The translations under genes and the position numbers were made by a program. DNA of 53,895 nt from Algicola sp. (GTDB lineage Bacteria > Bacteroidota > Bacteroidia > Flavobacteriales > Flavobacteriaceae), in assembly GCA_018222835.1 (NCBI GenBank), contig JAAEZN010000010.1:1-53895 (forward strand). The letters run 5' to 3'. The notes below the pieces were generated by a model. It was not told the origin of the DNA, made no database searches, and saw only the letters and a list, made by a program, of their open reading frames with translations. This document shows positions 17,654-26,805 of the stretch, one piece after another. The first letter of the stretch is position 1; each line of letters begins with the position of its first letter.

Positions 17654-18169
17654 ATGATCATAAAACCCGTCAGGGGCAAATCCCCAGAGATAGGAAAAGA
17701 TTGTTTTATTGCCGAAAACGCTACGATTGTTGGCGAGGTAAGCATGGGCGATCAATGTAGCGTTTGGTTCAATGCGGTAATCCGTGGCGACGTCCATTTT
17801 ATAAAAATGGGCAACAAGGTAAATGTGCAGGATGGAGCCGTAATCCATTGTACCTATCAGAAGTCGCCGACCACCATAGGTAATAATGTTTCCATAGGCC
17901 ATAATGCCATAGTGCACGGTTGTACCATAAAAGACAATGTGCTTGTGGGTATGGGGAGCATTATAATGGACGATTGTGTGGTGGAGAGCAACTCCATAAT
18001 CGCTGCGGGAGCCGTGGTCACCAAGGGCACCCATGTGGAGGCAGGAAGTATTTATGCCGGAATGCCCGCTAAAAAAATAAAGGACATTAGCCCGGAACTA
18101 TCCAAAGGTGAAATAGATCGGATAGCCAATAACTATGTGAAGTATTCCAGTTGGTTCAAAGAAGAATAG
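17654..18169 (+). CDS. Gamma carbonic anhydrase family protein (hexapeptide repeats)
   Basis: A 171-residue left-handed beta-helix protein. The gamma-class metal ligands are present as H65 (GAVIHCT), H83 and H88 (IGHNAIVHGC), and hexapeptide turns run through about 15-140 before a C-terminal helix ending NNYVKYSSWFKEE. This matches the YrdA/PaaY-like branch, which forms trimers and binds zinc or another metal; not all members have carbonic anhydrase activity. The gene begins 59 bases after the response regulator. Confidence 0.92.
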   Translation: MIIKPVRGKSPEIGKDCFIAENATIVGEVSMGDQCSVWFNAVIRGDVHFIKMGNKVNVQDGAVIHCTYQKSPTTIGNNVSIGHNAIVHGCTIKDNVLVGMGSIIMDDCVVESNSIIAAGAVVTKGTHVEAGSIYAGMPAKKIKDISPELSKGEIDRIANNYVKYSSWFKEE

Positions 18170-18256
18170 CCTAAGGTTGGTTATTGTTGTGGTGGATTTC
18201 ATCTATCCAAAGATCGAACAATCGAACAATACAAAAACCTATCACAGAATATTCCC

Positions 18257-18264
18257 TATTTTTG
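18257..18264 (+). promoter_or_regulatory. Bacteroidota -7 promoter motif before fabD
   Basis: TATTTTTG matches TAnnTTTG and lies 25 bases before the fabD ATG. No convincing -33 TTG is seen at the expected distance. Confidence 0.45.
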
Positions 18265-18289
18265 TTCCACTCAAAAAAACTCGACAAAA

Positions 18290-19174
18290 ATGAACGCATA
18301 TATTTTTCCAGGACAAGGAGCTCAATTTGTAGGTATGGGGCTTGATCTGTACGAAAACCATTCCGAAGCTCAGGAACTTTTTGAAAAGGCAAATGCTATT
18401 CTTGGTTTTTCCATAACCGATATCATGTTCGAAGGTTCCACGGAAGATTTAAAACAGACCAAGGTGACCCAACCTGCCATATTTCTACATTCCGTAATCT
18501 TGAGCAAAGTATTGGGAGAAGGATTTAAGCCCGATATGGTAGCAGGACACTCTTTGGGTGAATTTTCCGCATTGGTGGCCAATGGTACATTAAATTTTGA
18601 GGACGGATTAAAATTGGTATCGCAACGGGCCTTGGCCATGCAGAAAGCATGCGAGATTCTGCCTAGCACCATGGCTGCAGTTTTAGGTTTGGAAGATGAT
18701 GTAGTGGAAAAAATATGTTCCGAAGTAGAAGGTATTGTAGTGCCGGCCAACTATAATTGCCCCGGTCAATTGGTTATTTCCGGGGAAGTTGATGCCGTAA
18801 ATGTAGCCTGTGAAAAAATGAAAGAAGCCGGAGCCAGAAGGGCGTTGTTGCTACCTGTGGGAGGCGCTTTCCATTCCCCATTAATGGAGCCTGCTCGTGA
18901 AGAATTGGCAGCAGCCATCGAATCTACCGAATTTAAGACACCAAGTTGTCCCATTTACCAAAATGTGACCACTACAGCAGTGTCCAATGCCGAGGAAATT
19001 AAAAAGAATTTGATATTGCAACTGACCGCTCCCGTAAAATGGACGCAGAGCATACAACAAATGGTCAAGGATGGGGCATCATCCTTTGTAGAGGTAGGGC
19101 CCGGTAAGGTATTGCAAGGTTTGGTGAAAAAAATCCACCGAGAAGCCGAAACAAGCTCTGCTGAGGTTTCTTAA
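18290..19174 (+). CDS. fabD: ACP S-malonyltransferase FabD
   Basis: A 294-residue cytoplasmic enzyme that moves malonyl from CoA to acyl carrier protein for fatty-acid synthesis. The opening AYIFPGQGAQFVGMG, the nucleophile elbow GHSLGE with S88 and the catalytic H195 in GAFHSPLM are all present, along with FVEVGPGKVLQGLVKK near the C-terminus. The length is typical. It has a -7 promoter motif upstream and a hairpin terminator after it, so it is probably transcribed alone. Confidence 0.96.
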   Translation: MNAYIFPGQGAQFVGMGLDLYENHSEAQELFEKANAILGFSITDIMFEGSTEDLKQTKVTQPAIFLHSVILSKVLGEGFKPDMVAGHSLGEFSALVANGTLNFEDGLKLVSQRALAMQKACEILPSTMAAVLGLEDDVVEKICSEVEGIVVPANYNCPGQLVISGEVDAVNVACEKMKEAGARRALLLPVGGAFHSPLMEPAREELAAAIESTEFKTPSCPIYQNVTTTAVSNAEEIKKNLILQLTAPVKWTQSIQQMVKDGASSFVEVGPGKVLQGLVKKIHREAETSSAEVS

Positions 19175-19219
19175 ACAGCGGGCACAGTTTATCCGATTAA
19201 ATAGAAATTTCAACTAATA

Positions 19220-19243
19220 GGCAAGGAGATTCCTTGCCTTTTT
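19220..19243 (+). terminator. Rho-independent terminator after fabD
   Basis: An 8-bp perfect stem, GGCAAGGA / TCCTTGCC, with a GAT loop is followed directly by TTTTT on the plus strand. Confidence 0.8.
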
Positions 19244-19313
19244 CGTAATATTGGAAGCTCCCAAATCACCTGCTTACGTATAGCATTTAAACCAATAGAA
19301 ACTGATTGCAACG

Positions 19314-22300
19314 GTGATGTTGACCTTATATACAAAAACCTCAAATCTTCTGCTTGCCACCCTTGGACGTGGAGGTCTCTTATTTTTCCTTATTCTCTTT
19401 GTTATGACAGGAGTAGGGTATGGGCAATCCGAAATTAACATAGACAGTCCTGCGCCTGTTTTAGAGGGGGATGCAGGTTCTAGCCAGATAGACTTTACGG
19501 TGAGTATAGATCAATCGGACCCATCGCCTATTACGGTCGTGTACACCATAAACGGAGGAAACGAGGATACGGACACGGACACCCTTACATTTTTGGCGAA
19601 CACGACGATATTAACTCAAACGGTGACTGTTACGACCACGGGCGATACGGTGGTCGAGGCGGACGAGAATGTGAGCGTTACCTTGAGCAATGCCAGCCCC
19701 AACGCACGGATCAGAACGGCGGTTGGGAACAGTTCCTTTACGGATGATGATGCAACACCAGCAGGGTACAGTGTGTCGATCAACCAGGATCCCATTAATA
19801 CGTTGAACCAGGACAATATAAGCATTACATTTTCGGGAGCTCCTCTTTTTACTTCATCTTATAATTACTCCTTTACAAGTGATGGAGATGGTAATACAGC
19901 TACGGTTACTGGGGGAGGATCTGTTCCTTTGATAGGTCAAACAATATCACCTATTGATTTGAGTAGTTTGCCCGATGGTAACATTACGCTCACTTTTACT
20001 CTGACCAATATTTTTGGAAATACAGGAAATCCAGCATTCGATTTTGCAACAAAGAATACAGCGCCCCCTTCGGATTACTCAGTTACAATTGATCAAGATC
20101 CAATAGGCCAGGCCAACGAGAATAATATAAGTTTTACAATTACTGGAGCCGAGGTCGGGGCCGATTACGAATATACTTTTACAAGTAGCGGAGGCGGTAC
20201 GGCTGTTACGGGTTCTGGTGGAATAGGATCAACAACCCAGCAGATAAATGCTATAGATTTAAGCGGGCTTATTAGTGGAACGATCGAACTTTCCGTAATC
20301 CTTTCCAATGAAAATGGCGATGGTTTGCCAGCAACAGATACGGCCACAAAAGAAGCTTGTAATGCCGGCACAACAGCACCAACTTTAAATAGTACAGGTG
20401 TAGCTTTTTGTGGCGCGTTTAACCAAGATCTGGATTTGTACATTTCCAATGTGGCACCTGCCGGGGCTGAACTTCGGTGGAGTACAAACTCCGATATTTC
20501 TGTAGGCGGCTATTTGGTTAGTAGTGTGGTGAGTGATCCGGGAACTTATTACGGATTTTTTTACGATCAGGCCAACGATTGTTTTAGTGCTGCGACTCCA
20601 GTTACTTTAACTCAGAGTAATGCACCAACTACGGGAATAGCAACTAATTTGGGAACTTGTAGCGATACAGGTGACGGGGATACTTTGGTAGATTTGGATT
20701 CTAGCTTAACGGGAGCGGATACAGGCAGTTGGCAATTGCTGAGCGCACCGTCAGGAGCCTCCATTTCTATTAATGCAAACAACCGCGTCAATTTTAATGG
20801 AGAGCCCGAAGGCGTTTATACTTTTAGATATACTACAAATACAGCGCAAGGAGAATGTACTAACCAAAGTGTGGATATTACCGTAACTGTATATGATTGT
20901 TCGGAACCATGTAACGCAGGTAGATCTGCCCCTGCACTCAATGGGAGTAGTTCGACCATCGAGTTTTGTGATGCTATTACCGCCAATCTAAACGATTACG
21001 TGATCAGTACGCCCCCGGCAGGTGCAGAGCTTGTTTGGAGCACAAGTAACGATCCTGAGGAAACAGGTGCACATTTGAACAACTCCAATGTAATAGAGCC
21101 AGGAACATTTTATGCCTTCTACTACGATGATACGAACGATTGTGGTAGCCCCGTGCTTGCCATAACCTTAGAGTTGAATAATACACCGGTTATCGATAGT
21201 ACTGCAGGGGATGCTTCCTGCGGTCCTAGCATATTGAATCTTTCCGCAACAGCATCCGTTTCAGATAGCAGCACCATTACCTATACATGGTACGATGCGG
21301 CAACAGGAGGAAATATTGTGGGTACGAACGCCACATTCACCACCAATACCTTGTCCGAAACCACATCTTATTATGTATCGGCCTCTGCCAATGGGTGTGA
21401 ATCCGAACGGGTAGAAGTAATGGCAACAATAATAAATGCCCTCTCTCCGGGCATCCCTATAGAAGATTTAACTGTTTGTAATGTCTCGAGTGATGAAGGA
21501 CCTATAACATTTGACTTGGACGACGGTTTGATGGGGCAAGATGCGGGCACATGGACTTTGATTACAGATCCATCCAATGGCGATTTGATCATAGGAACGG
21601 ACAATATTGTCGATTTTACCGGTCTTGTTAGTGGGGCATATGTGTTTGAATATACCACGGAAACTGTTGGTGAGTGTTCAGAAACTTCATCAGTGCAATT
21701 GACCATTACTGTGCAGGATTGTATTTCAAATGAAACCATAGATCTGGCAATTACTAAAACAGTTGATGGTAGAGAATCCTATTTAATAGATGAAGAAGTG
21801 GTATTCCTTATCAATGTTGAGATTGTAGATGGAAATACCGCAACGGATATTATAATTTCCGATGTGCTGGATGAAAATTTCCAATTTATCGATGCCCAGG
21901 CTACTATTGGAGAATATGATGTTAATTCAGGAGAGTGGAATATTCCGCAGCTTCAAGCTACAGATACCGAGGCAACATTGGCCATAAGGGTAAGACCAAC
22001 GGTAGCAGGGCAAATTTCGAATACAGCATCATTGGTGTCCTCTCTTCCAGCTGACGGTAATTTGAATAATAACTCATCAACAGTGCAAGTAGAAGTAAAC
22101 CGTAGCCAATGCGAAGACTTGGGGGCCATCTGTAACATCTTTTCACCCAATAGCGATGGGTATAATGATACACTTACCTTGGTAGGCCATGCACAATACC
22201 CTAACAATACCTTCGAGGTATTCGACCGCTATGGCAACAGTGTCTTCCAAATGGATGGTTACGATAGCTCGTGGGATGGTACTGGAAAGAACGGAGATTT

Positions 22301-22391
22301 GCCCAAGGGAACCTATTTCTATATTCTAGACCTAAATGGGGATGGAACGGATGTAGTTAAAGGATGGATTCAAATTGTAAGGAACAACTAA
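19314..22391 (+). CDS. Large repeat-bearing surface protein with CHU-type T9SS C-terminal domain
   Basis: A 1025-residue secreted adhesin-like protein. After a signal peptide (about 1-38) come a Calx-beta-like domain (about 42-143), two related beta domains (YSVSINQDPI at about 152 and YSVTIDQDPI at about 255) and several repeated Ig-like modules (two copies of CNAG..AP.LN and two of a D-SL.G.D-TGSW or DDGLMGQDAGTW module). A DUF11-like domain (about 810-925, DLAITKTVDG) follows. It ends with the gliding-motility type B domain (about 937-1025, NIFSPNSDGYND through FEVFDRYGNSVF to GTYFYILDLNGDG). That domain directs export by the type IX system. The PorP/SprF and OmpA genes follow closely. Confidence 0.92.
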   Translation: MMLTLYTKTSNLLLATLGRGGLLFFLILFVMTGVGYGQSEINIDSPAPVLEGDAGSSQIDFTVSIDQSDPSPITVVYTINGGNEDTDTDTLTFLANTTILTQTVTVTTTGDTVVEADENVSVTLSNASPNARIRTAVGNSSFTDDDATPAGYSVSINQDPINTLNQDNISITFSGAPLFTSSYNYSFTSDGDGNTATVTGGGSVPLIGQTISPIDLSSLPDGNITLTFTLTNIFGNTGNPAFDFATKNTAPPSDYSVTIDQDPIGQANENNISFTITGAEVGADYEYTFTSSGGGTAVTGSGGIGSTTQQINAIDLSGLISGTIELSVILSNENGDGLPATDTATKEACNAGTTAPTLNSTGVAFCGAFNQDLDLYISNVAPAGAELRWSTNSDISVGGYLVSSVVSDPGTYYGFFYDQANDCFSAATPVTLTQSNAPTTGIATNLGTCSDTGDGDTLVDLDSSLTGADTGSWQLLSAPSGASISINANNRVNFNGEPEGVYTFRYTTNTAQGECTNQSVDITVTVYDCSEPCNAGRSAPALNGSSSTIEFCDAITANLNDYVISTPPAGAELVWSTSNDPEETGAHLNNSNVIEPGTFYAFYYDDTNDCGSPVLAITLELNNTPVIDSTAGDASCGPSILNLSATASVSDSSTITYTWYDAATGGNIVGTNATFTTNTLSETTSYYVSASANGCESERVEVMATIINALSPGIPIEDLTVCNVSSDEGPITFDLDDGLMGQDAGTWTLITDPSNGDLIIGTDNIVDFTGLVSGAYVFEYTTETVGECSETSSVQLTITVQDCISNETIDLAITKTVDGRESYLIDEEVVFLINVEIVDGNTATDIIISDVLDENFQFIDAQATIGEYDVNSGEWNIPQLQATDTEATLAIRVRPTVAGQISNTASLVSSLPADGNLNNNSSTVQVEVNRSQCEDLGAICNIFSPNSDGYNDTLTLVGHAQYPNNTFEVFDRYGNSVFQMDGYDSSWDGTGKNGDLPKGTYFYILDLNGDGTDVVKGWIQIVRNN
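19767..20345 (+). repeat. Tandem beta-domain repeat inside the adhesin gene
   Basis: Two consecutive units of about 100 residues align at protein level: YSVSINQDPINTLNQDNISITFSGA against YSVTIDQDPI..ANENNISFTITGA, each followed by a Y.Y.FTS(D/S)G.G segment and a PIDLSSL or AIDLSGL segment. Confidence 0.7.
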
Positions 22392-22392
22392 A

Positions 22393-23382
22393 ATGTCAGA
22401 TAAAGTAAACTTATCAACATATAAAATAGTACTGCTTGTGGTTTTAATGGCGGTAAGTTTTGTGCATGCGCAAAAAGAGCCACAATACACCCAGTACATG
22501 TACAATATTGGGAGTTTTAACCCGGCCTATGTGGGTACGGTGGAGAGTCCTGAAATTATTGGCCTGTACCGTGCTCAATGGGTGGATATTGAGGGAGCGC
22601 CGACCACCATTCGCGGAGGTGCCAATATTCCATTTAATAATGAAAAGATGGGACTTGGCATCAATGTGGTGAACGATGAGTTGGGACCGACCACCCAAAC
22701 CTATTTCGATGTGGCTTATTCATACGAAATTCAGTTGTCCGATGAAACCAAGCTTTCCTTTGGACTTAATGCAGGAGGATCGTCGCTTAACATAGATTAT
22801 TCCAAAGGAACTTTTGAAAACCCCTCGGATGTTTCCATTTTGGGAGGGAATTACAACAATTTTTATCCGACAGTGGGTGCAGGGTTGTTTATGTACCACG
22901 AAGAGGATTGGTATTTGGGGGCATCTGTTCCCAATTTTTTGACCAATACTTTGTATAATGATGAGGTAGCGACCATTGTGGAAGACAATATGCAGTTGAA
23001 CTTAATAGGAGGTTATGTGTTTCAATTGAGTGACCGAACGAAGTTTAAGCCCGCTTTTTTAGTAAATTACCTTCAAGGTTCACCGGTAAACATAAATCTA
23101 TCGGCCAATTTTCAGTTTATCGACGCCCTGACCATTGGGGCGGCATACCGGTTTGATAATGCTGTGAGCGGATTGGCGGGATTCCAGATATCCAATGCCA
23201 TGTTTATTGGGTATGCTTACGATTACAACACCAATGGACTTGGAGAGTATGGTGGGGGTTCCCACGAGGCCATTTTAAAATTTTATATTGGAAGAGGCGG
23301 ATTTGGTTCCGGTAATAATAAATCCAAGAACAAAAAATCAAAAAATAAGGGTAAGCAGATAGATTCCCCAAGATTTTTCTAA
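22393..23382 (+). CDS. PorP/SprF family type IX secretion membrane protein
   Basis: A 329-residue outer-membrane beta-barrel. A signal peptide ends FVHAQ at about residue 27, followed by the family hallmark QYTQYMYNIGSFNPAYVG and YRAQWV...GAPTT. Aromatic-ended beta strands run to about 305. The C-terminal tail is strongly basic (SKNKKSKNKGK). It starts one base after the adhesin stop and ends one base before the OmpA gene. Such proteins hold a specific T9SS adhesin at the cell surface, here presumably the upstream one. Confidence 0.94.
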   Translation: MSDKVNLSTYKIVLLVVLMAVSFVHAQKEPQYTQYMYNIGSFNPAYVGTVESPEIIGLYRAQWVDIEGAPTTIRGGANIPFNNEKMGLGINVVNDELGPTTQTYFDVAYSYEIQLSDETKLSFGLNAGGSSLNIDYSKGTFENPSDVSILGGNYNNFYPTVGAGLFMYHEEDWYLGASVPNFLTNTLYNDEVATIVEDNMQLNLIGGYVFQLSDRTKFKPAFLVNYLQGSPVNINLSANFQFIDALTIGAAYRFDNAVSGLAGFQISNAMFIGYAYDYNTNGLGEYGGGSHEAILKFYIGRGGFGSGNNKSKNKKSKNKGKQIDSPRFF

Positions 23383-23383
23383 C

Positions 23384-25327
23384 ATGAACCAAACAAAAAA
23401 AATACAACTAACACTATGGGCGTCCCTTTTGGGCGTTGTCTTCTGCTTTGCCCAAAAAAAGCAATCCGAAGGAGATATTCTCTTTTTCCAGTACGAATAT
23501 CAAAAAGCGGTGAGAGCCTACGAGAAACAACTTTCTGAGGGTACGTTGACCAAGCAACAGTTCCTGAACTTGGCCGATGCTTATTTCGAAACCAATAATT
23601 TTGAAAAGGCTTCTGGAGCGTTTATGAAAATTTATGGGCAGGATACGCTCATGGATCCCCATCACTATAACAAAATGTTGCAAAGCCTTGCCAAAACCCC
23701 TAATGCAGAAGGTACAGAGGGTTTTGTGGCCCGTGTTTCATTAAATTTTCCAAAGGAATTGATAGAAAACATGGAATTCAACAATCAATTACTGCAGAAC
23801 GGCGCAGGGGAAAATCAATTGGCCTACGAAATATTTAACCTTGACGGCAATAGTCCGCAAACCGATTTTGCGCCAAGTTTTTACAACAACAAACTATTGT
23901 TCTCCAGTGGGCGGCCCGGGAACAAAAAATTGCGGTACGAACCCGGTAACGAAGGATATTTCAATATATATGAATCCCGGATCCAACCCACCGGGCAGAT
24001 TGTTTCCCTACAAACTTTGAAGGGATTGGAGGAAACGGATTATCATAAAGCGACACCATCTTTCTCTTTGGCCTTGAACAGTGTGCTCTATGTTGCGTCC
24101 AATACGCAAAATGGAGAGCTTGCTTTCGATTCCAATGGAAAAAATGCACTGTCCATTGCCAAACAGACCATTGGAGGGAGCCGTCAATTTTTGTTAAAAG
24201 ATTTAAGCACCTCTTTTTATTATCCGTTCTACGACGATACTAATGGCAAGCTCTATTTTGCAGCCGATTTTGAGGATGGCTATGGTGGTACAGATATTTA
24301 TTTTGTGTACACGAACAATGGACAGGTAATGTCGGCCCCCATTAATTTGGGTCCACGAATCAACTCTTCGGGCAACGAAATAGCACCATTTATATTCGAG
24401 AACAGTTTTTATTTTGCCTCTGATGTGTTTTATGGTCTTGGAGGTATGGATATTTATAAATCCAACGTCGAAGGAGAGGATTTTGGAATCCCTATCAACC
24501 TTGGGGACCAGATCAATACCGAATTTGATGATTTTGGATTGATCATCAGAAATGAAGGTGAGGGATTGTTAGGGTATTTTGCATCCAATAGGCCCGGTGG
24601 AAAAGGAAAAGATGATATTTATGGATTTAAGGTCAATGAAAAACCTGGGTTAAAAACAATAACATTTAAAGGTGAAGTAGTAAACGCCCAGAAGAATACA
24701 GCGGTATCCAATGCTACGGTTAGCCTTTGGAACATGGATGGAGAAATGGTGGCCACCACAACCTCCAATGAAAATGGGGCCTATAGATTGGAGATACCCT
24801 ACGAAAACGAGGTTGTCATCGAGGCGACCAAAGAACGGTATTCCCGGTACATTGAGCGATTTGGGCAAGAGCAATTGGATGCACTCCAGAACCAATCCCA
24901 TACCATCGGAGTTTCATTATATGATGATCTAGTGGAAGAACGGGAAGGCCAAAAAGTAGTTGAGCTAGATAATTTTTATTTTGATAACGGCTCAACACGG
25001 CTAACGGATAAAATCAAGAACGAACTAAAAAAAGTGGTCGATTTTATGAAGGCCTTTCCCAAAGCTCAATTACGTGTGGAGACATACACGGACAGCAGGG
25101 GAGGTAGCAGTACCAATTTTAGGCTTACACAGGGGCGTTCGGATGTTATTAAAAGATATTTGGTGGACAATGGAGTTCCGGCGACAAGCATACTGTATTC
25201 CATAGGATATGGGGAAGACAAAATATTGAACAATTGCACCAACGGTGTATTCTGTTTGGAGATGCTGCACAAGCAGAACCAGCGTTCGTTGATCGTAGTG
25301 CTCAACGATAATGTACTGTTCGATTAA
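23384..25327 (+). CDS. OmpA family protein with TPR and PD40-like repeats
   Basis: A 647-residue envelope protein. After a signal peptide (about 1-23) come TPR-like helices (25-130) and a beta-propeller-like region with PD40 motifs (about 160-425; for example DGYGGTDIYFV, GLGGMDIYKS and GGKGKDDIYGF). A carboxypeptidase-regulatory-like domain follows (about 430-510), then a C-terminal OmpA peptidoglycan-binding domain (about 530-647; FYFDNGSTRLTD, ETYTDSRGG, LTQGRSDVIKRYL). This architecture is the usual third partner of adhesin–PorP/SprF units and would tie the complex to the cell wall. Its stop is one base from the stop of the convergent transporter gene. Confidence 0.93.
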   Translation: MNQTKKIQLTLWASLLGVVFCFAQKKQSEGDILFFQYEYQKAVRAYEKQLSEGTLTKQQFLNLADAYFETNNFEKASGAFMKIYGQDTLMDPHHYNKMLQSLAKTPNAEGTEGFVARVSLNFPKELIENMEFNNQLLQNGAGENQLAYEIFNLDGNSPQTDFAPSFYNNKLLFSSGRPGNKKLRYEPGNEGYFNIYESRIQPTGQIVSLQTLKGLEETDYHKATPSFSLALNSVLYVASNTQNGELAFDSNGKNALSIAKQTIGGSRQFLLKDLSTSFYYPFYDDTNGKLYFAADFEDGYGGTDIYFVYTNNGQVMSAPINLGPRINSSGNEIAPFIFENSFYFASDVFYGLGGMDIYKSNVEGEDFGIPINLGDQINTEFDDFGLIIRNEGEGLLGYFASNRPGGKGKDDIYGFKVNEKPGLKTITFKGEVVNAQKNTAVSNATVSLWNMDGEMVATTTSNENGAYRLEIPYENEVVIEATKERYSRYIERFGQEQLDALQNQSHTIGVSLYDDLVEEREGQKVVELDNFYFDNGSTRLTDKIKNELKKVVDFMKAFPKAQLRVETYTDSRGGSSTNFRLTQGRSDVIKRYLVDNGVPATSILYSIGYGEDKILNNCTNGVFCLEMLHKQNQRSLIVVLNDNVLFD

Positions 25328-25328
25328 C

Positions 25329-26573
25329 TTACTTGATCAGTTCCCAACAATAGTACAGGGCAAAAACCGAAAGGAAAGCAATTCCCGAATAAGTAAGGAT
25401 CTTTAGGCCCATTTTAGGTCTATGTTCCTTTGGAACATCTTTTCCGGTCACGGTTTTTAAGTTCATCCAACCGAGAAGGGGAGCAAAAACAAAGGAGATA
25501 AAAGTGGCCAATCCCACTAAATCGCCCATATTGGCACTAAAAAGACTTATTACTATCCAATTTATCCACGCCATAACGATTACCATTAGCGCAAATGTAT
25601 GCTTACCGTTGTATATGTTTTTTTGAGGATATAGCTTTTGTAGAACATCCAAACTTACTCTTGATATGGCATCATGGGCCGTCATACATGTACTGAACAT
25701 GGTGGCAAAAGCGGCAATGGCAATAAAGAAATATGCCCAACTGCCTATATGCGCTGTGAACAGGTTTACCAATTGGTCGGCAAAAACAACTGCATTTCCA
25801 CTAAGTTCTGTACCTGTTCCGTAAAGGGTCATCCACCCGATGATCATAAAAAAGATGGCCAAAACCGCCGTGAGCATATACCCAATGTTAAATTCCTGAA
25901 GGGCAATTTTAAGGGTCGGTTTGTTCTTCATGGTCTTTAGGTTTTCCATTCCCCAGAGACTTACCCAGCCCGATGCTTCGACAGCTGTGGGCATCCAACC
26001 AACAAGACCGATCAAGAATAGAATGCCTACTTCGTTAAAAATTTCCGGCCGTTGGTATGATTCGCTATCGGGTACCGGACCTTTTTGAAGTACCATTGCC
26101 GTAGTAATCAACAGGGCTACGAATAGAATGGTGATTACGGCCTTCAAGGAATTTTCAAGGAACCTATACTTGCCAATGATCAAAATCAAGCTAATAAAAA
26201 CAAATAGACCTAATGATATAACACCTGCGCCAATGGAGGTAATATTGAACAGATTTATAAATAATCCGGCCGTTACCACATATAATGCCGCCAAAACGGT
26301 AAAGGTGGAAATTAGCGTTATAAAAGCGTAGATCCATAAATAGGTCTTTCCCAAATTGCTGTAGCCCTCGATCAGACTTTTTTCGGTAACAGTGGTGTAT
26401 CTAATACCGAATTCAAAAAAGGGATACTTAAACAAATTCGCCAATAGAATGGGGATTACCATTACCCATCCATATTGGGCTCCGGCCTTAGTGGATAGCA
26501 CCAAATGGGAAGTTCCTATGGCCATACTGGCAAACAGCAGTCCTGGGCCAAGAGCTTTCAACAATGCCTTCAT
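25329..26573 (-). CDS. Nramp-fold transporter with non-canonical metal-site motifs
   Basis: A 414-residue membrane protein with about 11 helices on the LeuT-like Nramp fold. The opening GPGLLFASMAIGTSHLVLSTKAGA aligns with helix 1 of Nramp proteins. Where Mn/Fe transporters have Asp-Pro-Gly-Asn, it has G20-T-S-H23, so the usual metal-binding Asp and Asn are absent. In helix 6 the Met-Pro-His motif is M194-P-T196, losing the His. Transport of Mn2+ or Fe2+ by the standard mechanism is therefore doubtful; the substrate is unknown. It is divergent from the GMC oxidoreductase. Confidence 0.85.
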   Translation of the reverse strand: MKALLKALGPGLLFASMAIGTSHLVLSTKAGAQYGWVMVIPILLANLFKYPFFEFGIRYTTVTEKSLIEGYSNLGKTYLWIYAFITLISTFTVLAALYVVTAGLFINLFNITSIGAGVISLGLFVFISLILIIGKYRFLENSLKAVITILFVALLITTAMVLQKGPVPDSESYQRPEIFNEVGILFLIGLVGWMPTAVEASGWVSLWGMENLKTMKNKPTLKIALQEFNIGYMLTAVLAIFFMIIGWMTLYGTGTELSGNAVVFADQLVNLFTAHIGSWAYFFIAIAAFATMFSTCMTAHDAISRVSLDVLQKLYPQKNIYNGKHTFALMVIVMAWINWIVISLFSANMGDLVGLATFISFVFAPLLGWMNLKTVTGKDVPKEHRPKMGLKILTYSGIAFLSVFALYYCWELIK

Positions 26574-26663
26574 GCAGCTTGTTTGTTAATTTTCAGTCAG
26601 GAAGATATGTTTTTTTGTCGAAAGTTTTCAGATTCCATTTTGAAGGGCCTAAAATCAGATAAA

Positions 26664-26692
26664 TTGAAAAAAAGAGCCTTTATTTATTTTTG
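26664..26692 (+). promoter_or_regulatory. Candidate promoter for the GMC oxidoreductase operon
   Basis: TTG at 26664-26666 and TATTTTTG at 26685-26692 are separated by 18 bases, fitting the Bacteroidota -33/-7 layout. A second near-match, TATCTTTA, lies at 26700-26707. The ATG is at 26806, leaving a leader of about 100 bases. The rest of the 232-base divergent gap shows no other motif I can name. Confidence 0.4.
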
Positions 26693-26805
26693 GAAAAAGT
26701 ATCTTTAGTACGTACAGATGCTTTCAAAATCAATGGAAACTTTTTTATTTCACCATAAATTGATTGATTTTGAATTACTTAAAAAGCTAAACCAAATATA
26801 AACCG

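Noticed and set aside
18213..18230. Two tandem copies of ATCGAACA before fabD, as a possible repeat or operator
   Set aside because: Only two 8-base copies are present; this can arise by chance and matches no regulator site I know.
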